Positions 1 to 8,445 of a DNA stretch of 64,000 bases are shown here, one piece after another. The position numbers and the translations under genes are program-made. The notes beneath the pieces are model-generated. The model saw only the letters and a program-made list of their open reading frames with translations. It was not told where the DNA came from and made no database searches. Source of the DNA: Sphingomonas sp. Root241. GTDB lineage: Bacteria > Pseudomonadota > Alphaproteobacteria > Sphingomonadales > Sphingomonadaceae. The stretch covers positions 1,673,997 through 1,737,996 of the forward strand of contig NZ_LMIV01000001.1 in assembly GCF_001428865.1 (NCBI RefSeq), written 5' to 3'. Every line of letters starts with the position of its first letter. Positions within the stretch are counted from its first letter, which is position 1.

Positions 1-1
1 G

Positions 2-946
2 CGTATCAAGGTCCACTCTCCCGCCATTCTGGGCAATCTGGAGGGCGAGTCCGCCGATCGCGACGTGCTGGTGGTGCTGCCTCCCGGTTACGCCAGCAAC
101 CCGAAAAAGCGCTATCCGGTGCTCTACGCCCTGCACGGCTACTCGATCGGTGCCGAGCAATGGGTCAAGGAGATCCACGTCCCCCAGACGATCGAGGGCG
201 CCTTCGCCAAGGGCGCGAAGGAAATGATCGTCGTGCTTCCCGACAGCAAGACGGCGCATAACGGATCGATGTATTCGAGCTCGGCGACCACCGGCGATTT
301 CGAGACGTTCATATCGCACGACCTGGTGCAGTATATCGACCGACATTACCGCACGCTGGCCAGGCGTGAGAGCCGTGGACTGGCCGGCCATTCGATGGGC
401 GGGTACGGCACAGCGCGCATCGGAATGAAGCACCCCGACATGTTCGGGGCGATCTACATGATGAGCCCTTGCTGCCTCTCGCCGCGCGACCCCGCCCAGT
501 TCGACGCAGCCACCGGGGCGAAGCTCGCCAAGGTGCAGTCGCTGGAAGAGGCCAGCAAGCTCGGCTGGGGCGAGCGCGCGCAGCTCGCCACCGCGGCGGC
601 CTGGTCGCCCAATCCCCAAAAACCCCCGCTATACCTGGACCTGCCGATGAAGGACGGGGTGGTCCGGCCCGAGATACTGGCGAAATGGGCGGCGAACGCG
701 CCGCTCGCGTTCGTCGACCAATATGTCGGCAATCTCCGCCGTTACCGCGCGATCGCCATCGATGTCGGCGACCGCGACGGGCTCAAGGACGATTCCCGGA
801 AGCTGCACGAAGCGCTCGATCGCTATGGCATCGCCAACAGCTTCGAGATCTATCCCGGCGATCACACAAGCGACGTCGCCGCGCGCTTTCAGGAACAGGT
901 GATTCCCTTCTTCAGCAAGCACCTGGCGTTCGCGCAGAAACGCTGA
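2..946 (+). CDS. Alpha/beta-hydrolase esterase, esterase D-like (5' end cut off by window edge)
   Basis: The frame is open from base 2, so the real start, and any signal peptide, lies left of the window. The GTG at 65 is not a likely start, because the residues before it (KVHSPAILGNLEG) read as normal protein sequence of this family. The nucleophile elbow GHSMGGYG puts the catalytic Ser codon at 392-394; the DVGDRDG segment and PGDH near the C-terminus offer the Asp and His. The family (PF00756 type) contains acyl esterases such as S-formylglutathione hydrolase and feruloyl or acetyl-xylan esterases; the substrate cannot be told here. About 314 residues are visible. It is followed by roughly 600 bp without a recognisable gene, so it probably ends its transcription unit. 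Confidence 0.85.
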   Translation, partial: RIKVHSPAILGNLEGESADRDVLVVLPPGYASNPKKRYPVLYALHGYSIGAEQWVKEIHVPQTIEGAFAKGAKEMIVVLPDSKTAHNGSMYSSSATTGDFETFISHDLVQYIDRHYRTLARRESRGLAGHSMGGYGTARIGMKHPDMFGAIYMMSPCCLSPRDPAQFDAATGAKLAKVQSLEEASKLGWGERAQLATAAAWSPNPQKPPLYLDLPMKDGVVRPEILAKWAANAPLAFVDQYVGNLRRYRAIAIDVGDRDGLKDDSRKLHEALDRYGIANSFEIYPGDHTSDVAARFQEQVIPFFSKHLAFAQKR

Positions 947-1564
947 GGCGTCCGCATCGAGGATGCGTGCGCGTCGCCCGCAGCCCTGGGACCGCCAGAG
1001 GCGATCGTGTCGAAAACGCCAGCATAATCCGGCAGCGGAACGCGTGGTGGCTCGCGTCCGCTGTTTGATTGGGTGGTGCAATTACCGCCATGCCGATACA
1101 GGCGCTCAGCACGATCAACGCGGGATCGGCCTGACAAGCTCCATTGGCTAGCCGGAATCGGTGTTCGAACTGCGTGCTGGGAGGCTTCCGCGGGTCCGAG
1201 GCACACCTTGCTCGACAGCATCTCATTCTAGTCGCGGCGCCCAGCCCCATTGCGTAAAGGATCGGTGCGCCACGGCGTTGAGGCCGACCGACCTATGGTT
1301 GACGACACCCGCTGCAAAGGACCGCTTGTCGCCGTTTGCAGTCGTTTGCCGACCGATAATGGCTACTTTCTCGCGCCGCACAAACGGCACGGACAGCAAG
1401 ACTGCCGGACAGGTTCAGCGGGCTCGCCGCTTCCGCCAGCCGATCGTCACCGCAGGCCGAGACCTGCGGCGCGGGGCTCGGTGGTCCGCCGCGGACGGCC
1501 ATAGAGCGGCGGTCGGGCGGCAACGCCGTCCGAGGCGTCAAGCTCCGCAAATCTCATTCCCGCC
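947..1564. other. Intergenic stretch with no recognised gene
   Basis: About 0.6 kb between the esterase stop and a hydrolase remnant. Several reading frames of 60-190 codons cross it on both strands, but none has a ribosome site, a recognisable motif or a natural-looking composition. A short hairpin (CGCATC-GAG-GATGCG, about 955-969) lies just after the esterase stop but has no T run. The stretch may be decayed coding DNA, as the remnant to its right suggests. Confidence 0.5.
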
Positions 1565-1690
1565 AGCGCATCAGCGCCCGATATCGTCCATGGCGACGAC
1601 GACCAGATTGTCCCGATCGGAGATGTGGCAGAGCTTTCGGCGCGGACGGCGCCAAGGGCGCAGCTCATGGGGTATTTGCGGGTGCAATGA
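1565..1690 (+). pseudogene. Remnant of a non-heme haloperoxidase-type alpha/beta-hydrolase (C-terminal piece)
   Basis: This frame encodes DIVHGDDDQIVPIGDVAELS followed by ARTAPRAQL before a stop at 1688-1690. It lines up closely with the segment around 11920-12000 of the frameshifted hydrolase in this same window ([17 protein letters not shown] then [12 protein letters not shown]). HGDDDQIVPI is the loop that carries the acid residue of the catalytic triad in this family. There is no nucleophile elbow, start codon or ribosome site in the DNA to the left, and the terminal His segment is missing. It is therefore a leftover piece of a second, lost copy. The piece sits 280 bp before an intact membrane-protein gene. 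Confidence 0.6.
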
Positions 1691-1912
1691 CCGTGATCGG
1701 GTCAGCCATCTTTGTAATCACAGAAAGCCGTTCACCGTCTGACTGGGACGCCGTCACAACGACTGTCACGGCTGGACTTGCGCTGCTTGCAATCGTTCTG
1801 CTCTCCGTCGGAGTCGCCGGGTTACGACGTCGAAGCGTTAGCGCATGGTCTCGGGTTGCGGCGACTTCTTTGAGTTCGGCGCGCTGGGTTTGAGGGCGGT
1901 CCATCTGCGCCC

Positions 1913-1939
1913 GGAACCCTCTCGAGATCGCGATGGTTT
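1913..1939 (+). promoter_or_regulatory. Possible EcfG-type (general stress sigma) promoter
   Basis: GGAAC at 1913-1917 is followed after 17 bases by GGTT at 1935-1938, one base away from the alphaproteobacterial EcfG pattern GGAAC-N16/17-CGTT. It ends about 34 bp before the start codon of the DUF2231 gene, a normal distance for a promoter. The match is short, so chance cannot be excluded. Confidence 0.4.
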
Positions 1940-1972
1940 ATGGCGGGGCCGGAAAGTCAGAGGAGGCATGTC

Positions 1973-2425
1973 ATGGACGCTTCCAACCCTCGTTCGACCG
2001 CCAAGATTGCCGGTCACCCGATCCACCCGATGCTGATCCCATTTCCTATTGCCTTTTTTGTCGGAACGCTCGCGGTAGACATCGCCTACAGTCAGACGGG
2101 CGATCCCTTCTGGACCACCGCGGGACGTTGGCTGTTGATCGCGGGCCTCATCATGGCCGCGCTCGCGGCGTTGGCCGGGCTTACCGACTTCCTCGGCGAT
2201 CGACGAATTCGTGCGCTCAGCGCCGCTTGGCATCATATGATCGGCAACGTGATCGTGGTGCTGCTCGAAGTGTTCAACCTCGGGCAACGGCTCGGACAGG
2301 GAGACGGCTTTGTCGTTCCGATGGGGATGATCCTGTCTGTGGTCGTGACGTTGCTGCTTCTCTACAATGGCTGGCGCGGTTGGGAGATGGTTTATCGCGG
2401 CCGGGTCGGCGTGACTGATAGTTGA
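1973..2425 (+). CDS. DUF2231-family inner membrane protein
   Basis: A 150-residue protein with about four hydrophobic segments (roughly residues 25-43, 58-80, 90-108 and 115-138). The opening signature STAKIAGHPIHPMLIPFPIA is typical of the DUF2231 (PF09990) family, whose function is not established; some members carry haem-related domains, this one does not. The ATG at 1973 was chosen because AGAGGAGG lies just upstream and because the family starts here; an in-frame ATG at 1940 would add 11 unlike residues. A possible stress-sigma promoter lies about 35 bp upstream, so stress induction is a reasonable guess. No partner gene is near. Confidence 0.85.
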   Translation: MDASNPRSTAKIAGHPIHPMLIPFPIAFFVGTLAVDIAYSQTGDPFWTTAGRWLLIAGLIMAALAALAGLTDFLGDRRIRALSAAWHHMIGNVIVVLLEVFNLGQRLGQGDGFVVPMGMILSVVVTLLLLYNGWRGWEMVYRGRVGVTDS

Positions 2426-2600
2426 CGCGCGGAGCACGAGACCATCAACCTGAGGGCGGGGCCGATGCTGTCGGTTGCAAGCGCGCCAGACGCCTTGGTT
2501 CTGTCCAGCTCACCCGTCGTGATGGGGTAACGGGCCTTCACAGAGGCGTCGCGCAGCAGCGAATAGCAGCGCTTTGGAAACACCTTTCCATGAGGGCTGC

Positions 2601-3671
2601 TCAGGGACCGTCGATGAAGGCGTGGACAAGTCGAACGGTCGCAGCAGGATTTTCCTGCATGATCCAGTGACCGGAGTTCGGGACCAACCCGGCGGTCACG
2701 TCGGCAGCAGCGGCGCGCATGATGTCCGCCATCTGCATGCCGAGACCCTCTTCAGCGCCCAACGCCAGCACGGGGATTGCCAGTTTTCCGTGCGCGGCCA
2801 GCCACGCCCGATTGTCGTCCGCATCCTGGTCAAAGGCACGATATTGTTCGAACACAGAGTGCATTGCACCGGGGAGCGCATAAAGCGCGGCATATCGGCT
2901 TCGCGATCGCTCCGTGAAGCGCCCTGGGTCCCCCGAAAATTCGTTCCAGAAGCGATCGAGATAGATGCGCTCACGCCCCTTTACGAGCCGCTCCATGTCC
3001 GGGCCGCCAAAACGGAAATGCCAGGTCGCCGGGCTCTTTGCGATCTCGTCCCAGGGGCCAATCCCGGGGATCGGCGCATCAATCACGATCAGCTTGGTTA
3101 CCCGGTTCGAATATTTTTCCGCAAAGGCAAAAGCGACCATGTTGCCAATATCATGCGCCACAACATCGGATTGCACGATCTTCAGCGCGTCCATCAACTC
3201 CGCGATGTCCGTAGCCTGGTTCATCTTGGAGAAACCACCCGCCGGCTTCGATGACCGACCCATGCCACGAAGATCAGGCACGACGACGGTATGATTTCGG
3301 GTCAAGCTTGCAGCTAGCGGAGACCACATATCTCCACTTTCGCCAAAGCCGTGGATCAGGACAATCGCAGGTCCGCTGCCGCCAATGCGCACATGGATCG
3401 TCACGCCATTCGCTTCGATTTCCTCGGTGCGAAATTCGGCCGGATAGGGCAGTTCCTGTGCCTGGGCGGGTGCGGATACCGCCAGCAAAGCAGCCGCCAG
3501 GAAGGAGAATGGGAACTTGGCCAAAAGGCGATTGGGCAGGCTCAACTCCCCGCCGCGGCGCTTAGTGACGGCGACCTGCGCACCTTCAGCGGCAAAGCGC
3601 TCTGCCGCGGCCAACCCGATACCGGGGATTCCGCCAGTGATCAGTGCAGTCTTGCCGGTAAATAGTGCCAT
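2601..3671 (-). CDS. SDR N-terminus fused to an epoxide-hydrolase-like alpha/beta-hydrolase (probable deletion fusion)
   Basis: From the ATG at 3671 the first 38 or so residues are the start of a short-chain dehydrogenase (MALFTGKTALITGG, then PGIG: the NAD-binding Gly motif). The sequence then changes abruptly, near residue 40, to the N-terminus of an exported hydrolase: a hydrophobic signal-like segment (about residues 53-72, ending APAQAQ) and an alpha/beta-hydrolase of epoxide hydrolase or haloalkane dehalogenase type. That part has HGFG (oxyanion region), nucleophile Asp174 in VAHDIGN and a late NSGHW His. A deletion joining two genes in frame explains this best. The hydrolase has lost its own start, and its signal sequence is now internal, so export or expression may be lost. 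The SDR start resembles the intact SDR at 19221-19970. Confidence 0.75.
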   Translation of the reverse strand: MALFTGKTALITGGIPGIGLAAAERFAAEGAQVAVTKRRGGELSLPNRLLAKFPFSFLAAALLAVSAPAQAQELPYPAEFRTEEIEANGVTIHVRIGGSGPAIVLIHGFGESGDMWSPLAASLTRNHTVVVPDLRGMGRSSKPAGGFSKMNQATDIAELMDALKIVQSDVVAHDIGNMVAFAFAEKYSNRVTKLIVIDAPIPGIGPWDEIAKSPATWHFRFGGPDMERLVKGRERIYLDRFWNEFSGDPGRFTERSRSRYAALYALPGAMHSVFEQYRAFDQDADDNRAWLAAHGKLAIPVLALGAEEGLGMQMADIMRAAAADVTAGLVPNSGHWIMQENPAATVRLVHAFIDGP

Positions 3672-4005
3672 TGCGGCAGGGCCCCCCTTCAGCTTGTGCG
3701 CTAGGAAGATAACGGCCGCTGCCGCCCGCAAAACCTATGCGCAGGTCGAGCCAGTCCAGGATTAAGGATCAGACCGATGGCATTCCAGGTGCTTGGTCCC
3801 TCGGCCGGCAAGGTCCGGATCAGGTACGGAGACGCCTCCCGAAACGTGATTGCATCCTGTCCCAAAGTGTAGCCAACCCGAGGAAAAGGCATAGGCGTCT
3901 GCTCCTTCCCACCGGGAGAACCACGGCCCAGGCAGAGCTGCGGCCTCTGTCATGGTTCCCTAACCGGTCGTTCGACCGGAGCGCCCGCTCCGGAAAGGAG
4001 CGATC

Positions 4006-5262
4006 ATGACCAAGGAATCCGACCATCCGGTAACCCGGGAAGGACTGCTGCACGCGCTGTACGAGGCGGCGGAGCTCGAACAGAATCTGATGTGCACCTA
4101 TCTCTACGCGGCCTTCAGCCTGAAGGATGGCGAAGCGGAGGGATTGCGACCGGAAGAGGCAGAGGCCGTCACTCGGTGGCGGCATGCGATCATTGCGGTC
4201 GCCGTCGATGAGATGGGCCATCTGGCGGCAGTCTGGAACATCACGTCCTCCCTGGGCGGGGCGCCCCGGTTCGGCCGAACGAACTTTCCGCTCGAAGCGG
4301 GCTATCTTCCGGCGAACATCGTCGTGAAGCTCGCGCCGTTCAGCGCGGAGGTGCTTCAGCACTTCATCTATCTCGAGCGTCCGGACGGCTCCAACGAGCC
4401 GGACGGCGAAGGCTTCGTACCTTCAGAAGCGACGGTGCGCACCCCGGCGCCGCTTCGCCTCACCCCGACGGGCTATGATTACGCTACGATCGGCGATTTC
4501 TATCAGCGCCTGGAAACGGATTTGCATTCGCTGGTCGACAGGCTGGGCGAGCGCGAAGTCTTTTGCGGCGATCCTGCACTGCAGCTCGGTGCCCCCGAGA
4601 CCTGGCTGAAGGGCGCAACAGCGGTCACCGATCTTGACTCAGCGCTCGCCGCACTCACCGAGATCGTGGTCGAAGGCGAAGGCGCTCCGGAGCATCGCGA
4701 AAATTCCCACTTCGCCCGGTTCCTGGCGATCCGCGATGAATTCCGGCAGTTCAAGGCCGCGAACCCCGATTTCGCACCAGCGCATCCGGCTGCCATCAAT
4801 CCGGTGCTGCGCAAGCCGCCACATCCCGAAGGGAAGGTCTGGCTGGAGAATCTGGAAGCGATCGCCACTGTCGATGTGGCGAATGCGATCTATGTGCTCG
4901 CCCTGCGCCTGCTGGCTGGCGCTTATGCCGTACCGCGACCGGATGCGCGCAAGGCGTTGTATACCAGCTGTGCGGTTGCGCTGATGCACGCCATCGATGC
5001 CATGGGCGCGCGCGCCGCGCGGCTGCCTGCCGGGCCTTCGAACCCCGAATGCAATGCGGGCGTATCGTTCACGGCATTACGAGAAGCATCCGCGCTCCCG
5101 CAGGGGCCGAGCGCGCGCGCACTATATGCGGAGCGGATGGACGAGCTGCTTGCCGCAATCGATGCGATGGATACCGAGGACCCTAAAATCTCCCATGTCG
5201 GGCAAATCCTGCAACGCCAGGCAGAAAGCCTACGGTCCACGCCGGACGATCCGGCCGCGTGA
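4006..5262 (+). CDS. Ferritin-like domain protein of the VioB/iminophenyl-pyruvate dimer synthase type
   Basis: A 418-residue protein whose first 170 residues have the ferritin-like pattern of PF12902: LYEAAELEQNLMCTYLYAA and, about 55 residues later, VDEMGHLAAVWN. These Glu and His residues are candidate metal ligands. In VioB, StaD and RebD this domain belongs to enzymes that couple indole- or phenyl-imine pyruvates, but stand-alone relatives of unknown role are widespread, and no violacein-type genes are near. The ATG at 4006 has AAAGGAGC 6-7 bases upstream. A perfect 7-bp inverted repeat (3964-3979, CCGGTCG-TT-CGACCGG) lies just upstream and could act in control. A strong terminator follows at 5269, so the gene is probably transcribed alone. 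Confidence 0.8.
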   Translation: MTKESDHPVTREGLLHALYEAAELEQNLMCTYLYAAFSLKDGEAEGLRPEEAEAVTRWRHAIIAVAVDEMGHLAAVWNITSSLGGAPRFGRTNFPLEAGYLPANIVVKLAPFSAEVLQHFIYLERPDGSNEPDGEGFVPSEATVRTPAPLRLTPTGYDYATIGDFYQRLETDLHSLVDRLGEREVFCGDPALQLGAPETWLKGATAVTDLDSALAALTEIVVEGEGAPEHRENSHFARFLAIRDEFRQFKAANPDFAPAHPAAINPVLRKPPHPEGKVWLENLEAIATVDVANAIYVLALRLLAGAYAVPRPDARKALYTSCAVALMHAIDAMGARAARLPAGPSNPECNAGVSFTALREASALPQGPSARALYAERMDELLAAIDAMDTEDPKISHVGQILQRQAESLRSTPDDPAA

Positions 5263-5268
5263 CATCGT

Positions 5269-5300
5269 AAATGGAGGCGGCCCAATAACCGCCTCCATTT
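5269..5300 (+). terminator. Hairpin terminator after the ferritin-like gene
   Basis: A perfect 12-bp inverted repeat (AAATGGAGGCGG at 5269-5280 and its complement at 5289-5300) with an 8-base loop begins 7 bases after the stop codon. The arms end in AAA/TTT, giving a short U run. It lies between convergent genes and could work in both directions. Confidence 0.75.
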
Positions 5301-5448
5301 CGGGGCGAAGCCAGCTTCTTTCTCAATGTCCGCAACTTGCCCGTTAGCGGACCGGCCGCTTCCAGGCCGCTCGGGTCGGAAGGGGTCGTTCGCCCGCGTT
5401 TGCAGGCCACGACCGCTTCCGACAGTTCTGCCTCCGTCCGGCTATCGC

Positions 5449-6228
5449 TTATCTTGCGGTAGCCGCATCCTCGATCAGGGCCGTGACTTCGCGGGGATGC
5501 GAGACCATCAATGCGTGCGAGGCGCCCGCGATTTCGACGGTCTTCCTGGCATGCGCGCGTTCGGCCATGAACTTCATGACCGCGGCAGGGATATTCCGGT
5601 CGGCCGTGCCGTAGATCATGTAGGACGGCAAAGTCTTCCAGCTGGCGATGCGCGACGGCTCGCCCAGCGCAGACCGCGTCACAGGGCGTTGGGTGGCCGC
5701 CATCGTCGCGGCCTGGCTTTCGGGAACGTCGGCGGCGAACTGGGCGTGGAACTTCTCGGGGCGGATGTAGAGATCTTCGTCGCCGTCCGGGAGCGCGACC
5801 GTCGTCAGACTGTCGCCCAAAGTGCTGCCCGGGAATTTCGAGGAGAGCGTGAGGCTCGATTCTCCGGCCTCGGGCGCGAAGCCGGCGACATAGACCAGCG
5901 CCTTCACGTTGGAATTGCCACTGGCCGTCTCCGTAATCACCGGGCCGCCATAGGAATGGCCGACCAGCACGACCGGTCCCTTGATCGTCTTGACGATAGC
6001 CGAGACGGCGGCGGCGTCGCGCGCAACCCCGCGCAACGGATTGGCGGCGGCAATGACGGTGTAGCCGTCCTTCTCGAGCCGGGCGATGACCGGATCCCAG
6101 CTCGCGCTTTCGGCGAAGGCGCCGTGTACGAGCACGATCACTGGCTTGACAGGTGGGGCTTCGGTCTGGGCCATGGCGGAACCGGAGAGGAGCAGGGCTG
6201 CGGAAAGCAGCGGTTTGGAAAAGCGCAC
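5449..6228 (-). CDS. Exported alpha/beta-hydrolase (HGAFAESASW type)
   Basis: A 259-residue protein with a cleavable signal peptide (SKPLLSAALLLSGSAMA, residues 4-20). It then has a small alpha/beta-hydrolase domain with HGAFAESASW (oxyanion loop), the elbow VGHSYGGPV (Ser92), GTADRNIP and a late SHALMVSHP supplying Asp and His. Family members are annotated as esterases or hydrolases of unknown substrate. The start is a GTG at 6228, chosen because AAGGAG lies 8 bases upstream and the signal peptide begins there. It is the last gene of the minus-strand unit, 22 bp after the NmrA-like gene. A periplasmic esterase at the end of a redox/detoxification unit is unexplained. Confidence 0.85.
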   Translation of the reverse strand: MRFSKPLLSAALLLSGSAMAQTEAPPVKPVIVLVHGAFAESASWDPVIARLEKDGYTVIAAANPLRGVARDAAAVSAIVKTIKGPVVLVGHSYGGPVITETASGNSNVKALVYVAGFAPEAGESSLTLSSKFPGSTLGDSLTTVALPDGDEDLYIRPEKFHAQFAADVPESQAATMAATQRPVTRSALGEPSRIASWKTLPSYMIYGTADRNIPAAVMKFMAERAHARKTVEIAGASHALMVSHPREVTALIEDAATAR

Positions 6229-6250
6229 GAATTTTCTCCTTGGCGGGGCT

Positions 6251-7024
6251 TTAATGGACGGGAATCGAGAGACGGGGCGGCTGCAGACTGTCACGCAGCC
6301 AGTCGTCGAACCTGAGCTTGGCGATGCGCGCGCCGGGGCCGGGCAGCAGCGAGCGCTCGCCGAGCGTGGCGCCGAAATAGGGCGCGCCGATATCGGCGAC
6401 GATCCGGCGGCTATCCTCGAAGGCAGTGGCGATCTCGGCCGCGACCTGATCGAGCCGTAGCTGCTCGGGCCCGGCGACCTCCAACGCGCCGTTGAACGGA
6501 TCGCTGAACGCCGCATCGGCCAGCATGTCGGCCAGATCCTCGCCCGCGATCGGCTGGACGAGCGCCGGCGCGATACGGATGTCGCGCGCCGTGCCGGCCT
6601 GCACCACGTCGCGGACGAACTCGAAGAACTGAGTCGAGCGCAGGATCGTGAACGGAATGCCCGATCCGGCCGCCATCTCCTCCTGCATCTTCTTGCCGCG
6701 GAAATAGCCGCTCGCGAGCAGGCCGTCGGTACCGACGATCGACAGGACGACGTGATGGCGCACGCCGGCCCGGCGCCCCGTTTCGAGCAGGTTCCGGCTC
6801 GAGGCCTCGAAGAACCGCTGCGCCGTGTCGCCGTCGTCGGGCGAGACGTTGGTGACATCGATCACCACTTCCGCCCCATCCAGTGCTTCGGCCAGCCCGG
6901 TGCCGGTGAAGCTGTCGACCCCGGTGCGGCGCGAGGCCTCGACGACGGGCAGGTCCTCCTGGCGCAGGTTGCGCACGAGCCGCTCGCCGATCCGGCCGCG
7001 GCTGCCGATAACCGCGATCTTCAT
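6251..7024 (-). CDS. NmrA-like NAD(P)-binding protein (atypical SDR), copy 1
   Basis: A 257-residue protein starting with the nucleotide-binding motif VIGSRGRIGERLV (residues 5-17), followed by the pattern of NmrA/atypical SDR proteins: VVIDVTN, RRAGVRHHVVLSIVGTD and an SGYFRGK segment where a classical SDR would have its Tyr-Lys pair. Related proteins are NAD(P)H:quinone-reductase-like enzymes or redox sensors. Two paralogues lie in the same unit (9377 and 10163). Its ATG overlaps the stop of the GST gene by 4 bp (ATGA), so the two are translationally coupled. Whether it is an enzyme or a cofactor sensor is not visible. Confidence 0.85.
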   Translation of the reverse strand: MKIAVIGSRGRIGERLVRNLRQEDLPVVEASRRTGVDSFTGTGLAEALDGAEVVIDVTNVSPDDGDTAQRFFEASSRNLLETGRRAGVRHHVVLSIVGTDGLLASGYFRGKKMQEEMAAGSGIPFTILRSTQFFEFVRDVVQAGTARDIRIAPALVQPIAGEDLADMLADAAFSDPFNGALEVAGPEQLRLDQVAAEIATAFEDSRRIVADIGAPYFGATLGERSLLPGPGARIAKLRFDDWLRDSLQPPRLSIPVH

Positions 7025-7650
7025 ATCAGTGCCTCGATCGAAGAGGTGTCGATCGAAGGCAGCGGCGCGAACAGCCCCTCCTCGATCAGCGCCCGGCGGA
7101 CGGTGGGGCGTTCGGCGACGCGCTCGAAATAGCCGAGCATCGAGGGCGATATCGGCACGTCGAACGCCTGCGCCCAGCGCAGCATGACGAAGAGATAGGA
7201 ATCGGCCACCGTGAAGCGCGGCCCGAACAGATAGAGCTCGTTGATATGCTCTTCGATCAGCGCCAGCCGCTGGGCGACCGCCTCGCTGGCGGCGGCGCGT
7301 TCGTCCACGTCCTCGGAATGCCAGAAGGGCTTGAACGCGACATGCAGCTCGGTCGATAGCCAGGAGAGCATCTCGATCAGCCGGGTGCGGCCGAGCGGGC
7401 CGCTCGGCGCCAGACCCGAATCCATTCCTGCGATGAACTCGAGGATCGCGGTGTTCTCGCTCACCGCATTGCCGTCATCGAGCACCAGCAGGGGCACATA
7501 GCCTTTGGGGTTGATCGCGACATAATCATAGCCGTGCTCGGTGGTCTTGGTCTTGATGTCGACTCGCTCGAACTCGGCGGCGAGGCCGGCCTCGTGCAGC
7601 GAGATCCGGCCGGACAGGCTGCAAGCGCCGGGGGCGTAATAGAGCTTCAT
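7021..7650 (-). CDS. Glutathione S-transferase, beta-class-like
   Basis: A 209-residue protein with the thioredoxin-like N-terminal domain of bacterial beta-class GSTs: MKLYYAPGACSLSGRISLHE, with Cys10 as the usual active-site residue, a conserved NPKGYVPLL cis-Pro loop and SENTAILEF for glutathione binding. The all-helical C-terminal domain follows (about residues 88-200) with the N-capping motif FTVADSYLF. These enzymes conjugate or reduce electrophiles with glutathione. The gene overlaps the kinase gene upstream and the NmrA-like gene downstream by 4 bp each, so all three are probably made from one message. The context suggests a role against electrophiles such as quinones. Confidence 0.92.
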   Translation of the reverse strand: MKLYYAPGACSLSGRISLHEAGLAAEFERVDIKTKTTEHGYDYVAINPKGYVPLLVLDDGNAVSENTAILEFIAGMDSGLAPSGPLGRTRLIEMLSWLSTELHVAFKPFWHSEDVDERAAASEAVAQRLALIEEHINELYLFGPRFTVADSYLFVMLRWAQAFDVPISPSMLGYFERVAERPTVRRALIEEGLFAPLPSIDTSSIEALI

Positions 7651-8381
7651 GATCGGGTCTCCTCGGGAATGGCGGGCAGGCGCAGGGTGACGACGGTCCC
7701 GACGCCGGGCTCGCTCTCGATCGAGACGCTGCCGCCGGCACCGCGGACGAAGCGTTCGACCATGGGCAAGCCGATGCCGCCCAGGCCGTCGCGCTTGGTG
7801 GTGAAAAAGGGATCGAAGACGCGCGCGAGCACGGCGGGCGGCATACCTGACCCGCGATCACCCACACGGAGATCGACCCATCCGGCCACGGCGCGAGCGT
7901 CGATTCGCACGCTCCCCTTCCCGCCCATCGCATCGCGCGCATTGAGGACGAGGTTGAGCACCGCGCGGCGCAACCCGGTGGAGTCGCAGGCGGTATCGGG
8001 CAAGCCCGGTTCGAGCTCGATATCGAGGGTCAGTTCGGCATCTTCGCGGGCGACCATCAGCGTCGCGATGTCCGCCAGGCAGTTGGCGATATCGCTGCGC
8101 GGGGGCTGCGCAGCGGTATCGCGGGCACGCACGACGGACTGCCGGACGATCGTGCCTGCCTGATCGAGCGAGGTCCGGGCGCGATGCAGGATCGGATCGC
8201 GGTGGCTCCCCGGCATCTCCGGCGTGCGGGCGACGATGTTGAGCGCGGAACTCGCGATCTGGATCAGGTTGCCCAGGTCGTGGAGCACGCCGGCGGCAGC
8301 GACCGCGAACTCGCGATTGGCCTGCCCCTCTTCGATGGGGGGCAGGATTTCGGGTTCATGTGGTGCAGGCTGACAGAGCAT
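7647..8381 (-). CDS. Soluble sensor histidine kinase embedded in the redox operon
   Basis: A 244-residue kinase without membrane segments or an input domain beyond about 30 residues. His34 in AGVLHDLGNLIQIASSA is the phospho-acceptor. The ATP-binding part has NLVLNARDAM (N box), GDRGSGMP and DPFFTTKRDGLGGIGL. The start at 8381 (MLCQPAPHEPE) was chosen because GAAAGGACG lies about 8 bases upstream; a longer frame to 8444 lacks this. It has no receiver partner next to it. The nearest response regulators are the receiver at 13749 and the FixJ-type protein at 14194, which may be its targets. Its 4-bp overlap with the GST gene ties its expression to the detoxification genes. Confidence 0.85.
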   Translation of the reverse strand: MLCQPAPHEPEILPPIEEGQANREFAVAAAGVLHDLGNLIQIASSALNIVARTPEMPGSHRDPILHRARTSLDQAGTIVRQSVVRARDTAAQPPRSDIANCLADIATLMVAREDAELTLDIELEPGLPDTACDSTGLRRAVLNLVLNARDAMGGKGSVRIDARAVAGWVDLRVGDRGSGMPPAVLARVFDPFFTTKRDGLGGIGLPMVERFVRGAGGSVSIESEPGVGTVVTLRLPAIPEETRS

Positions 8382-8445
8382 CACGTTCGTCCTTTCTCGA
8401 GCGGGCCGCGGAGCGCAGAGGCGGGTCGCCCCGCGGCCCCGCAAG

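Noticed and set aside
1687..1893. 68-codon plus-strand frame with one hydrophobic helix
   Set aside because: No ribosome site, begins inside the hydrolase remnant, and the end is Ser/Arg-rich and unlike a small membrane protein. It remains possible but unsupported.
2392..2583. 63-codon minus-strand frame after the DUF2231 gene (PITTGELDRTKASGALATDS)
   Set aside because: Looks slightly protein-like, but it overlaps the DUF2231 end, has no ribosome site and matches no family I know.
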